DNA from: Cupriavidus pinatubonensis
GTDB taxonomy: Bacteria > Pseudomonadota > Gammaproteobacteria > Burkholderiales > Burkholderiaceae
Direction of reading: 5' to 3'
Length of the DNA stretch: 64,000 nucleotides
Assembly (NCBI RefSeq): GCF_019602855.1
Contig: NZ_CP080766.1
Location: forward strand, 2,604,001-2,668,000
Program-made: the position numbers and the translations under genes
Part shown: one piece after another, positions 50,750 through 59,091 of the stretch
Position numbering within the stretch: the stretch's first letter is position 1
How the letters are laid out: each line of letters begins with the position of its first letter
The notes under the pieces: generated by a model
Databases searched by the model: none
Told to the model about the DNA's origin: nothing
The model's input: only the letters and a program-made list of their open reading frames with translations

Positions 50750-51062
50750 GGCACGCGCCTGCCACACTCTGTGCATGACGGATAGTTCACTTGTGCGGGT
50801 CGCCTTATGACGCCTGCGCCACTTGTTTTGCGCGCCCCGGAAGATAGTCGTCGACTTACCCCTAAAGTAGGGGGTTAGGGGCGCACAAGGATGCCGATAC
50901 ACGGGCAGCAAACGCAGGCCTGTTCGGCACGACGTTCAGTGCGGAGTCTTGCGAAAACCTGGAAATCCCGCCGACCTCCATGACCCATTCCGAGCGCCGT
51001 CCGCACGGCTCGCGCACGCCGCAATCCGCATTTTCGCCGTTGGGACTCGCGTGTCCGGCCGG
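50750..51062. other. Region between MscS gene and diguanylate cyclase gene
   Basis: 313 bases. If translation of the following gene begins at the in-frame TTG 50949 or GTG 51051, part of it is coding. Sequence CCCCTAAAGTAGGGGGTTAGGGG (50861-50883) has repeated GGGG blocks but no clear hairpin with a T-tract. No small gene recognised. Confidence 0.35.
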
Positions 51063-53537
51063 ATGAGCCTGGTGCGTCGGCATCGCGCTGCCGACGGAGC
51101 GAACGGTACGCAAGGTGCCGCGCCGGGTCGGGCTTCCAGGGAGGCTGCCGTCATTGGCGCGGTCGGCGTGGCTTGCGCCACCGCGTATCTGTCGCTCGCC
51201 GTGCCATCAGCAACCAGCATCACGCTGACCGCGGCAATGCTCGGGCTGTCCGCGACGCTGACGCGGCTCGCCGTGTTGCGCGCACGGCACAGGCAGACCG
51301 AGTTCAGGAGCGTTCGGCTCAGCCACCTATACAGCGCACTGAGTCAATGCAATCAGGCCATCGCACGTTGCCGCAGTGAATCGGAATTGTTCGAGGACAT
51401 CTGCCGGGCCGCCGTGACGATCGGCGGCATGCAGATGACTTGGATCGGCCTGCTCGATGACAGCAAGAGGCTGATGCCATTGGCTGTCCATGGACAGGGC
51501 ATGGAGTACCTGCGGGATCTGAAGGTTTCCGCCGACGAAGCGGATCCGCATGGACGCGGACCCACCGGCCTTGCATTGCGCAGCGATTCGCCGTACTGGT
51601 GCCAAGACGTGCACGCAGACTCCGCCACGGTTCTCTGGCGAACGCAGAGCCAGAGATTTGGCTGGAAGTCATTCGCCGTGCTGCCTTTGCACCGTGGCGA
51701 TCGCGTGATCGGCGCCTTGTCGCTCTACGGTTCCCTTGCCTATGTCTTCGATGCAGTCGTGCGCGACCTGCAGATGGACATGGTCAGGAACATCGACTAT
51801 GCGCTGGCCAATCTCGACCGGGAAACGGAGCGGCAGCGCGCCAACGAAGCACTGCGTGAAAGCGAGCAGCGCTTGCGCACCGTGATCGAGACGCAGCCGG
51901 AGTGTGTCAAGACCATCGATCGCAGCGGCAATCTGCTGGAAATGAATGCCGCGGGTCTCGCGATGATCGGCGCGGACTCGCTGGCGCAGGCGCAGCGTCA
52001 TTACACGGAAGTCATCCTTCCCGAGTATCGCGACGCGTTTGCCGCCTTGCATGCGCGCGTCATGTCCGGCGAAAGCGGGCTGCTTGAATTCGAGATTGTC
52101 GGCTTGCGCGGCCAGCGCCGCTGGCTGGAAACGCATGCCACGCCGATGCGAGGCGCCGATGGCTGCGTCACGCGGCTGCTTGCGGTCACGCGCGATACCA
52201 CCGACCGCAAGCAGGCATCGGATCGCATCCAGCATCTCGCCCATTACGACGCATTGACGGGGCTGCCCAACCGCCGCCTTGTGGAGAATCGGGCCCGGCA
52301 GGCCTTCAGTCAAGCCTCGGACGGGCACACGCTTGCCATAATGTTCCTGGATCTCGACCTGTTCAAGGACATCAACGACACGCTGGGGCACAGCGCTGGT
52401 GATGCCTTGCTGATTGAGCTGGCCCGAAGGCTGCGTCCCTTGTTGAGCGAGGGCGATGTGTTGGCGAGATTCGGCGGCGACGAGTTCCTGATCCTGCTGC
52501 CCGATGCCTGCGAACGTACCGCTGCGCAGACCGCGCAGAAGGTGCTCGACACCATCGCGGAGCCTTATCACCTCGGCCCTTACGACTTGACGGTCAGCGG
52601 CTCCATCGGCATTGCCCTCTACCCGCGCGACGGCACCGACTTCGAAAGCCTTTCGAAGAACGCGGACACTGCCATGTACCACGTGAAGAAACAAGGCCGG
52701 CGCGGATACTGCTTCTTCACCCCGCAGATGCAGGCGGGCATGGTCCGCTATCTCAAGGTGGTAGGCGCCTTGCGCCAGGCGCTGCCTCGCAATCAGTTTC
52801 ACCTGCACTATCAGCCCCAGATGTCCATGGACGACGGCAAGCTGATCGGCGTGGAGGCGTTGCTGCGCTGGAATCATCCCGAGCTCGGCGCCGTGTCACC
52901 GGCGGAATTCATTCCGGTGGCCGAGGAGAGCGGTGCAATTCTGCCTATCGGCGAATGGGTCTTGCGGCACGCGGCACGACAGGCGCGCATTTGGGTGCAG
53001 GCAGGCTATACGCCCGTGATCGCTGTGAATCTGTCCACGGTTCAGTTCCACCATGCCGACCTTCCCAACCTGGTTTCACGCATTCTGGAAGAGGAAGACC
53101 TGCCGGCGCAGCACCTGGAGCTCGAACTGACGGAAGGCGTCGCCATGCGCGATCCGCAGCGTGCGATCGCCATGATCCAGGAGCTTCATGAGCGCGGCGT
53201 ATGCATGTCTATCGACGATTTCGGAACGGGATATTCCTCGCTCGCGCAGCTGAAGAAGTTCCAGGTTCGCAAGCTCAAGATCGATCAGTCGTTTGTGCGG
53301 GACATTGCCACCAACGCCGAAGACCGAGCGATCGTCGGTGCCATCGTGCAGATGGCACGCAATCTCGGGCTCCTGACCATCGCGGAAGGCGTGGAAACTG
53401 CCGAGCAGATATCGATCCTGCGCGCCGAGGGCTGCAATGAGATGCAGGGCTACTACTTCAGCAAGCCTTTGTCAGCGGTGCAATTCGAGCAATTTGCCAG
53501 GACACGGGAGTCATGTCCGGATCGACTTGACGCATAG
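51063..53537 (+). CDS. GAF-PAS-GGDEF-EAL cyclic-di-GMP signalling protein
   Basis: 824 residues from ATG 51063; in-frame TTG 50949 would give 862 and has GGAG too close. One hydrophobic region at about 35-65 (GAVGVACATAYLSLAVPSATSITLTAAML) anchors it. Then a GAF domain (about 95-245), a PAS domain (about 255-375, RLRTVIETQPECVKTIDRSGNLLEMN), GGDEF domain with intact FGGDEF at about 470, and EAL domain with EALLRW at about 597 and EGVETAEQ. Both catalytic motifs are intact, so it could make or degrade c-di-GMP. Its cue is unknown. It lies upstream of the LprI-like gene on the opposite strand. Confidence 0.87.
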   Translation: MSLVRRHRAADGANGTQGAAPGRASREAAVIGAVGVACATAYLSLAVPSATSITLTAAMLGLSATLTRLAVLRARHRQTEFRSVRLSHLYSALSQCNQAIARCRSESELFEDICRAAVTIGGMQMTWIGLLDDSKRLMPLAVHGQGMEYLRDLKVSADEADPHGRGPTGLALRSDSPYWCQDVHADSATVLWRTQSQRFGWKSFAVLPLHRGDRVIGALSLYGSLAYVFDAVVRDLQMDMVRNIDYALANLDRETERQRANEALRESEQRLRTVIETQPECVKTIDRSGNLLEMNAAGLAMIGADSLAQAQRHYTEVILPEYRDAFAALHARVMSGESGLLEFEIVGLRGQRRWLETHATPMRGADGCVTRLLAVTRDTTDRKQASDRIQHLAHYDALTGLPNRRLVENRARQAFSQASDGHTLAIMFLDLDLFKDINDTLGHSAGDALLIELARRLRPLLSEGDVLARFGGDEFLILLPDACERTAAQTAQKVLDTIAEPYHLGPYDLTVSGSIGIALYPRDGTDFESLSKNADTAMYHVKKQGRRGYCFFTPQMQAGMVRYLKVVGALRQALPRNQFHLHYQPQMSMDDGKLIGVEALLRWNHPELGAVSPAEFIPVAEESGAILPIGEWVLRHAARQARIWVQAGYTPVIAVNLSTVQFHHADLPNLVSRILEEEDLPAQHLELELTEGVAMRDPQRAIAMIQELHERGVCMSIDDFGTGYSSLAQLKKFQVRKLKIDQSFVRDIATNAEDRAIVGAIVQMARNLGLLTIAEGVETAEQISILRAEGCNEMQGYYFSKPLSAVQFEQFARTRESCPDRLDA

Positions 53538-53566
53538 GCTCGCGACGGCTGTGGCACCAATGCGGT

Positions 53567-53902
53567 CTATGGCTTGTGGTTGACGCGCCCGGCGAACGAC
53601 TTCCATTCACGGAACGTGGTGTCGAGGCAGGCCGCCGAATCGCAGCGGTCCCGCTTGGCGCGGAACGCCGCGATGTCAGCCTCGGTCACGGATCCTGCCT
53701 TGAGCATGCGCTGCTGCTCGGCATAGATACGCTGGTAGCCCATTGAAAACAGCGCGGATTCGCAGATCAGGCGGTGTGCCGTGGTCTGCCTTGCCGGTGC
53801 CGCCGCAGGATCGCAGTCGATGTCAGTGGCGTGTGCACCGCCGGAAAGTGCGAACGTTGCGGTGGACAGGCAGAGCAGGGCGCGGTGCGGAAAACGGGAC
53901 AT
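53567..53902 (-). CDS. LprI-like exported protein (short paralogue)
   Basis: 111 residues with signal peptide (MSRFPHRALLCLSTATFALSGG ... HAT). Mature part HRLICESALFSMGYQRIYAEQQRMLKAG and DIAAFRAKRDRCDSAACLDTTFREWKSFA matches the N-terminal domain of the protein at 40377 (YAEQQRML, AxRAKRDxCDS, CLD-x-FxxW), with four conserved Cys for disulphides. The starts at 53902 and further upstream (53929) are both possible. Related proteins inhibit lysozyme or bind envelope sites; role inferred weakly. Confidence 0.65.
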   Translation of the reverse strand: MSRFPHRALLCLSTATFALSGGAHATDIDCDPAAAPARQTTAHRLICESALFSMGYQRIYAEQQRMLKAGSVTEADIAAFRAKRDRCDSAACLDTTFREWKSFAGRVNHKP

Positions 53903-53964
53903 GGCGGAGTCTCGGAAGCAGGCCGCCATGGTAAGGCAAGATGGTGGCCTGCTCTCGCAGTGAA

Positions 53965-54906
53965 CTACACGTCCAGCACCAGCTCCGCACATTTCGCGCG
54001 CGAAACGCAGATCAGGATGGACTTGTTGGCCGCGCGTTCTTCATCGCTGAGCACATAGTCGTGGTGATCCGCCGTGCCGGCAACCAGCGGGACTTCGCAA
54101 CTGCGGCACAGGCCTTTCCGGCATGACGATGGCAGGCAGACACCGTTATCTTCCAGCACTTCGAGGATGCTGGTCCCTGCCGGCACCGGGAATTGTCCGC
54201 CGTGCCTGAGCAGGCGTACTTGGAACGCACCGCTTTCCGCAGGTGCCTGTGTGCCGGCACTGAAGCGTTCGAGATGCACCGCATGGGTACCGATTCGCGA
54301 TGCGCTGGCGTGATCGCATACCGCATCCATCATGACTCCCGGTCCGCAGGTGTAGACGTGCCAGCCTGCGGGCATTTGCCGCAATGCCGTATGGAGGTCG
54401 GGATGGCCGCCATGCTCGTCGTCGGCATGCAGCGTGACGCGGTTCGCGAACGGTGCGAGCTGCTCCAGATAGGCGGCATGGCGGCGCGAGCGAACGCAGT
54501 ACAGCAGCCGCCACGGAAGATCGCGTTCGACGCAGCGCCGGATCATGCTCAGGATCGGCGTGATCCCGATGCCTCCGGCGACGAACAGATGGCCGGCGGC
54601 TGGCTCGTGCAGCCCGAACAGCGACCGCGGCGTGCCGACCGGCAGGGTGTCGCCCAGGCGCAGTTCGTGGTGCGCAAAGCGCGAGCCGCCCCGTGAGGCC
54701 GGTGCGAGCCCGATGCCAAGCCAGTAGCTTGTGGTGTCTGAGGCCGTGCTGGCGATCGAGTATTGCCGCGTCAAACCGTTGGGAAAGCTGACATCCACAT
54801 GCGCGCCCGGTTCGAATGGCGGCAGGGCATCGCCTGAACGATGCCTGAGTTCCACGCCAAGCACGCCTTCCGCCTCCAGGCGCAGGCTTGTCACGACGAG
54901 ATCCAT
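53965..54906 (-). CDS. Ferredoxin-type oxygenase reductase (VanB / PDR family)
   Basis: 313 residues: FMN/NAD-binding reductase domain followed by a C-terminal [2Fe-2S] ferredoxin. Visible: RQYSIAS (flavin), GGIGITPILSMIRRC (nucleotide), CGPGVMMDAV, and the cluster cysteines CLPSSCRKGLCRSC and C in SILICVSRAKC. Supplies electrons to the Rieske oxygenase whose gene is immediately upstream; start at 54906 overlaps its stop (TGATG) with AAGGAGG. Substrate of the pair is not identifiable, though the VanAB-like layout suggests O-demethylation or hydroxylation of an aromatic acid. Confidence 0.87.
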   Translation of the reverse strand: MDLVVTSLRLEAEGVLGVELRHRSGDALPPFEPGAHVDVSFPNGLTRQYSIASTASDTTSYWLGIGLAPASRGGSRFAHHELRLGDTLPVGTPRSLFGLHEPAAGHLFVAGGIGITPILSMIRRCVERDLPWRLLYCVRSRRHAAYLEQLAPFANRVTLHADDEHGGHPDLHTALRQMPAGWHVYTCGPGVMMDAVCDHASASRIGTHAVHLERFSAGTQAPAESGAFQVRLLRHGGQFPVPAGTSILEVLEDNGVCLPSSCRKGLCRSCEVPLVAGTADHHDYVLSDEERAANKSILICVSRAKCAELVLDV

Positions 54907-55958
54907 CACGCCTCCTTCGCCTGACGCTGCTGCGCCTGTGCGGCTTCGTCTGCGACACGGCGCTCGACAACCCAGCGGAACTGCGACAGCGCGGCATCGA
55001 TCGAGAACGGGACCATCTTGAAGTCCGGCGCCAACGCCAGGGACCGTTGTTGCGCGGTGATGATGTCCCGGTCCTCGTCGAACGCTGTCACGACGCTTTG
55101 GTGGATGGACCGCGTGACCTCGGGGTTGTCGATCGCGAAGTTATGCGGATGGGCGAAGAAGTAGTGCGTCGAGTTCTCCGTCTCCGGCGTCAGAGCCTGG
55201 CACCCACGGAATTCGGCCGCATCGATACGCTGCCCTTCGGGCGCACCGGTGCCCGTGGGTGCCATGCCGGAATCCATCAGCAGGATCGCCGGAATCGTGA
55301 AGTTGTAGATGTTCCAGCGGTCTACCTTGCCCGGCCAGTTCTTGACCTGCTTCGCAAAAGGCGGAGCTTCGGTGTTGAGCGTCCAGCGCGTAATGCGCAC
55401 GCCGTCATCCAGACGCTCGACCTTGGGTTGGGCCGCTGCGTAGGCCTGGCTACCGCCCAGCGTGGTCGGGTGTACGAACGGCAGGTGCGAGAAGTCGAGC
55501 AGGTTGTCGGCAATGAGCAGGTAGTTGACGTCATAGTGGATGTATCCGTCGAGGCTGCGCCACGCCGGGTCGGCTAGCCAGTGCGTATCGGGGATCAGTG
55601 CGGGATCGGCCGCTTCGGGATCGCCCATCCAGATCCAGATCCAGCGGTTGCGTTCGACCACCGGAAAGACGCGCACGCGGGCCTGGGGCGGGATGCGTTG
55701 CTGCGCCGGCGCCTCGATACAACGGCCCGACGTGTCGAATTTCAGCCCGTGATACATGCAGCGTACGCAGTCGCCTTCGCGCCGGCCGATCGACAGCGGC
55801 GCGCCGCGATGGCAGCAGCGGTCTTCCAGCGCATGGAGGGCGCCGTCCTCTGCGCGGTACATGAGCACCGGGATGCCGATGATCGTGCGGCTGAAGAGAT
55901 TGCTGGCGCCGACTTCGTTGTCCCAGCCGGCGACATACCAGGTATTCCTGACGAACAT
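54906..55958 (-). CDS. Rieske oxygenase component (VanA-like)
   Basis: 350 residues. N-terminal Rieske domain with the cluster ligands C48-x-H50 (CCHRGAP) and C67-M-Y-H70 (CMYHGLKFD); the catalytic domain has the mononuclear iron site in NLLDFSHLPFVHPTTLGG (His/His) and a downstream Asp. These are the features of the vanillate O-demethylase family. AGGAG precedes ATG 55958. Operon with the reductase; a LysR regulator is divergent from it. Vanillate is only one of several possible substrates. Confidence 0.87.
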   Translation of the reverse strand: MFVRNTWYVAGWDNEVGASNLFSRTIIGIPVLMYRAEDGALHALEDRCCHRGAPLSIGRREGDCVRCMYHGLKFDTSGRCIEAPAQQRIPPQARVRVFPVVERNRWIWIWMGDPEAADPALIPDTHWLADPAWRSLDGYIHYDVNYLLIADNLLDFSHLPFVHPTTLGGSQAYAAAQPKVERLDDGVRITRWTLNTEAPPFAKQVKNWPGKVDRWNIYNFTIPAILLMDSGMAPTGTGAPEGQRIDAAEFRGCQALTPETENSTHYFFAHPHNFAIDNPEVTRSIHQSVVTAFDEDRDIITAQQRSLALAPDFKMVPFSIDAALSQFRWVVERRVADEAAQAQQRQAKEA

Positions 55959-56058
55959 TGCTGTCTCCTGTGTGTGGAACGCCCTCTGCGAGGCGTGTTG
56001 ACAGGAGGTTAGGCAGCGCGCCAATATGCGTCAATCACATGCTGATCATAGAAGGAAT

Positions 56059-56073
56059 GTATGTCATGCATAC
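56059..56073 (+). promoter_or_regulatory. Inverted repeat spanning the LysR start codon
   Basis: GTATG-TCATG-CATAC is a perfect 5-bp inverted repeat with a 5-nt spacer; the ATG of the LysR gene (56066) lies in the centre. It has the form of a LysR-type binding site and could allow autoregulation and control of the divergent oxygenase operon. Predicted by eye only. Confidence 0.4.
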
Positions 56074-57058
56074 TGACGCATTCGACTACAACCTGCTGAC
56101 GGTGTTCGACGCGATGCTGCGCGAGCGCAGCGTGACGCGCGCCGCGGCGCAGCTGGGGCTTACGCAGAGCGCGATGAGCCACGCGCTGAACCGCCTGCGC
56201 GAGTTCTTCGACGATCCGTTGTTCGTCAAGACCGCCGCTGGCATGACACCCACCATCAAGGCGGAAGCGCTGTCCGAAACCGTACTCGACGTCATGACGG
56301 CCATGCGCACGCGCGTGCTGCCGCAGGCGAGCTTCGATCCCGCCACGATGCAGCGCACGTTCACGCTGTGCATGACCGACATGGGCGAGCTGGTGTTCCT
56401 GCCACCGCTGATGAAACGGCTGCGCGTGGTGGCGCCTCACTGCAAGCTGCGAACGCTGCAGGTGCCGGTGCCGCAGATCGAAGGGCTGCTGGCATCGGGC
56501 GATGCCGACCTGCTGCTAGGCTCGGTGCAGACGGCGCCGGAGTCGCTGTTCCGGCAGCAGTTGTTCATGCATGGCTTCGTTACCATCGTGAGCACGAAGA
56601 ACAGGCAGGTGCGCGACGCGCTGACGATCGAGCAGTTCGAGTCGATGCCGCACGTCACAGTGAGTCTCGCGGGCCGTACGAGCCCGTCGTACGACGCGGC
56701 ATTCGAAAGCCATGGGCTCAGGCGCAACATCTACCTGCATACGCCACACTTCCTCTCGATCCCGCTGCTGATGGAGCAGCAACCCGAACTCATCGCGACT
56801 GTGCCCCAGGAACTCGCGAACGTCTTCGGCCGCTACGGCATCGTGCGCGTGGTGAAGCCTCCCGTGGTGTTGCCGCCGTATGCGTTGAGCCAGTACTGGC
56901 ATCCGCGCTTTCACCACGATCCGGCTATCGTCTGGCTGCGGCAGCTGGTGAAGCAGACGTTCGACCGATATCCGGATACCGATGTGTCGGGCGATGCCAT
57001 GCCCGTGCCGGCCCGCAAGAAAGGCGCAACGGCTAAGCGGGGCGCCAGTTCGCGGTAG
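56066..57058 (+). CDS. LysR-type regulator, divergent to Rieske oxygenase operon
   Basis: 330 residues. HTH: NLLTVFDAMLRERSVTRAAAQLGLTQSAMSHALNRLREFFDDPLFVK, then the co-inducer domain (TLCMTDMGELVFLPPLMKRL, PHVTVSLAGRTSPSYDAAFESHG). The start at 56066 has AGGA 9 bases upstream; the ATG at 56057 is too close to it. The C-terminus carries a basic tail (ARKKGATAKRG). Probably controls the 54906-55958 operon, from which it is divergent with about 100 bases between. Confidence 0.87.
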   Translation: MHTDAFDYNLLTVFDAMLRERSVTRAAAQLGLTQSAMSHALNRLREFFDDPLFVKTAAGMTPTIKAEALSETVLDVMTAMRTRVLPQASFDPATMQRTFTLCMTDMGELVFLPPLMKRLRVVAPHCKLRTLQVPVPQIEGLLASGDADLLLGSVQTAPESLFRQQLFMHGFVTIVSTKNRQVRDALTIEQFESMPHVTVSLAGRTSPSYDAAFESHGLRRNIYLHTPHFLSIPLLMEQQPELIATVPQELANVFGRYGIVRVVKPPVVLPPYALSQYWHPRFHHDPAIVWLRQLVKQTFDRYPDTDVSGDAMPVPARKKGATAKRGASSR

Positions 57059-57184
57059 CGTTCCCCAAGCCACGGCGATGATCGAAGGGCGAGGCGCGCA
57101 GGTATCTGCCGGTCAGTGCCGGGGACTACCTGCGCCAGCGCGTGCATGCGGTCTTCGGGGGGGTACTGAACGGACGCGCCTTCA

Positions 57185-57727
57185 CTACGACGCCGCAACG
57201 ACCCCACACGCAATCCGGCCGCCCGCGTTGCCGGTCGGCTGTGTCTTGTAGTCGTCCGGATCCTTATGCACGATCACCGCGCGGCCGATAACGCTGTTCG
57301 GTCCGGCGCCCACACTGAGGTCAGGCATCAGGATACTGGCGCGCGCATTGCCATTGGCGTCGGCCGTGAGATTGTTCATGTCGCCGGCGTGGTGGTCAGG
57401 CATGCTCATCTGCCCATGCGGCTTGCTGGATGGGTTGAAATGACCGCCGGCGCTCATGGCGTCGGGCGCCGAGCAGTCACCCTTTTCGTGCACGTGGAAG
57501 CCGTGCGTGGTATTGGGCGGCAGGCCGGTGACCGATGCCACCATCATTACGCCGCCGGCCTGCTGCGTGAACGTGACCGTGCCGCCCGTATTAGTGCCGC
57601 TCTTCGGCGAGAGGGTCGCGGTGGCCTTGGCACCGCCGCCGCCCCCGTTTGTCCCCGAGCCGGCACAGCCCGCCAGGGTCATCGCTACCGCTGCCGTGGC
57701 CGCCAGGCCGAAAAGTGTGCGTTTCAT
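57185..57727 (-). CDS. sodC: Periplasmic Cu,Zn superoxide dismutase lipoprotein
   Basis: 180 residues. Dismutates superoxide to H2O2 and O2 in the periplasm. Lipobox LAGCAG after a short signal, a Gly/Thr-rich linker, then the SodC fold: HGFHVHEKGDCSAPD (Cu-ligating His and structural Cys), GGHFNPSSKPHG (bridging His), HHAGDMNNL, the Zn-ligand region and GGRIACGV with the second structural Cys. GGGAGGG precedes ATG 57727. Single gene between two LysR genes. Confidence 0.93.
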   Translation of the reverse strand: MKRTLFGLAATAAVAMTLAGCAGSGTNGGGGGAKATATLSPKSGTNTGGTVTFTQQAGGVMMVASVTGLPPNTTHGFHVHEKGDCSAPDAMSAGGHFNPSSKPHGQMSMPDHHAGDMNNLTADANGNARASILMPDLSVGAGPNSVIGRAVIVHKDPDDYKTQPTGNAGGRIACGVVAAS

Positions 57728-57820
57728 CGGAACCCTCCCATTCACCTTATTGCGGAAGAAACAGTATAGGATGCGACGCTTACCCGGTGGCGCGGATTGA
57801 GCGGCGAATAACAGGCGCGC

Positions 57821-58762
57821 CTACGCGGCCAGCTGCGTTACCCCACCTTGCTGCGGTGCGGCACCGAAGTGCGGGTGCCGGCCAAAAATGTCCGCGACCC
57901 AGTTGACGAATACGCGAACCTTGGCGGACAGGTGGCGATTCTGCGGATACATGGCGGAAATCGGCAGCTCCTCGCTCTGCCAGTCAGACATGACTTCGAC
58001 CAGCCGGCCGCTGGCCACGTACGGTTCGGCCATCACGCGCGACAGGCAGGCCAGCCCGTGGCCCGCGAGCGTGCATTCCAGGTAGACATCCCCATCGTTC
58101 GTGGAAATGGCGGATGGAAGCAGGATCTCGGTGCTCTCGTTCCCGCGCGTGAACTGCCATGGCCATTCGCGCCCGGTGCGGTTGGACAGGTGATTGACGG
58201 CCTTGTGCTGGGCAAGGTCCGCCAACTCATGCGGCGTGCCAAAACGATTCAGGTAGATCGGCGACGCGAAGAACGCCAGTTTGAGCTGGCCGATGCGCCG
58301 CGCCACCATGGATTCGTCCACCGCCCCTACACGCAACACTACGTCGACGCCTTCCTGCAGCAGGTCGATCGGCTTGCCGTTGATGGTCAGGTCCAGCTTC
58401 AGTTCCGGGTAGGCCGCGAAGAAGTCGTGCAGATGCGGGATCAGCGCGATGCGGGCCAGCCCGGCGGTGGTGTCCACCGACAGCGTGCCCTTGGGCGAGT
58501 TGTTGTGGCGCGTCAGCGATTGCTCGGCTTCCTCCACATCGGCCAGGATGCGCACGCACCGCTCGTAGTAGGCGGCACCGTCGCTGGTCACGCTGATGCG
58601 CCGGGTGGTCCGGTGCAGCAGCTTGACGCCCAGGTGCGTCTCCAGGTTCTGGATCAAACGGGTGAGGGTGGCCTTGGGCAGGTCGAGAGAGTCGGCGGCA
58701 CGCGCGAAGCTGCCCATGTCGACCACTCGGGTAAAGGCCTGCATTGAGACGAGACGATCCAT
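57821..58762 (-). CDS. LysR-type regulator, divergent to RND efflux operon (CeoR/BpeT-like)
   Basis: 313 residues. HTH at 1-62 (MDRLVSMQAFTRVVDMGSFARAADSLDLPKATLTRLIQNLETHLGVKLLHRTTRR) and a co-inducer domain. In Burkholderia the llpE-bpeEF-oprC / ceoA-ceoB-opcM efflux operon is transcribed divergently from a LysR gene (bpeT/ceoR); the same layout here suggests it is the activator of 59092 onward. GGAAG precedes the start. Identity of the inducer unknown. Confidence 0.82.
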   Translation of the reverse strand: MDRLVSMQAFTRVVDMGSFARAADSLDLPKATLTRLIQNLETHLGVKLLHRTTRRISVTSDGAAYYERCVRILADVEEAEQSLTRHNNSPKGTLSVDTTAGLARIALIPHLHDFFAAYPELKLDLTINGKPIDLLQEGVDVVLRVGAVDESMVARRIGQLKLAFFASPIYLNRFGTPHELADLAQHKAVNHLSNRTGREWPWQFTRGNESTEILLPSAISTNDGDVYLECTLAGHGLACLSRVMAEPYVASGRLVEVMSDWQSEELPISAMYPQNRHLSAKVRVFVNWVADIFGRHPHFGAAPQQGGVTQLAA

Positions 58763-59091
58763 GATGAGCTTCCGACGAATGTTTCCTGACGGCTCGCCGA
58801 GCGGGGCGACCTGCGCGAATGTATGGAGTGGCTGCGGGGGTGGTGCTGGCTTCCCGGGTCCGGGGCTGCACGCCGGCGGCTGACATAGCCGCGCAGCCGG
58901 GAGAGCGGGAGTGAATCACATTTTCCAAGACCTTGTCATGCGTGGGGTCTCAGCGGGCCGATTATTCCAATCGCGGAACAGTGCGTTGGCAATCTCTCGC
59001 TTTATCCCATCGGCGTCAATCACCATAATCCGTTGCATCGCAACACATGATAGGCGTGGCAGCGCATTTCCGCACGCCCGCCAAGGTGCCC
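58763..59091. other. Divergent promoter region of the RND efflux system
   Basis: 329 bases between the LysR gene and the LlpE-like gene. The section 58955-59045 contains several LysR-type half sites, above all the inverted repeat at 59032-59044. No clear -35/-10 pair is called. Confidence 0.5.
59032..59044 (+). promoter_or_regulatory. Inverted repeat GTTGC-ATC-GCAAC, candidate LysR operator
   Basis: A perfect 5-bp inverted repeat with a 3-nt spacer, in the divergent region between the LysR gene and the efflux operon. It is like the T-N11-A core of LysR sites. Predicted by eye. Confidence 0.45.
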
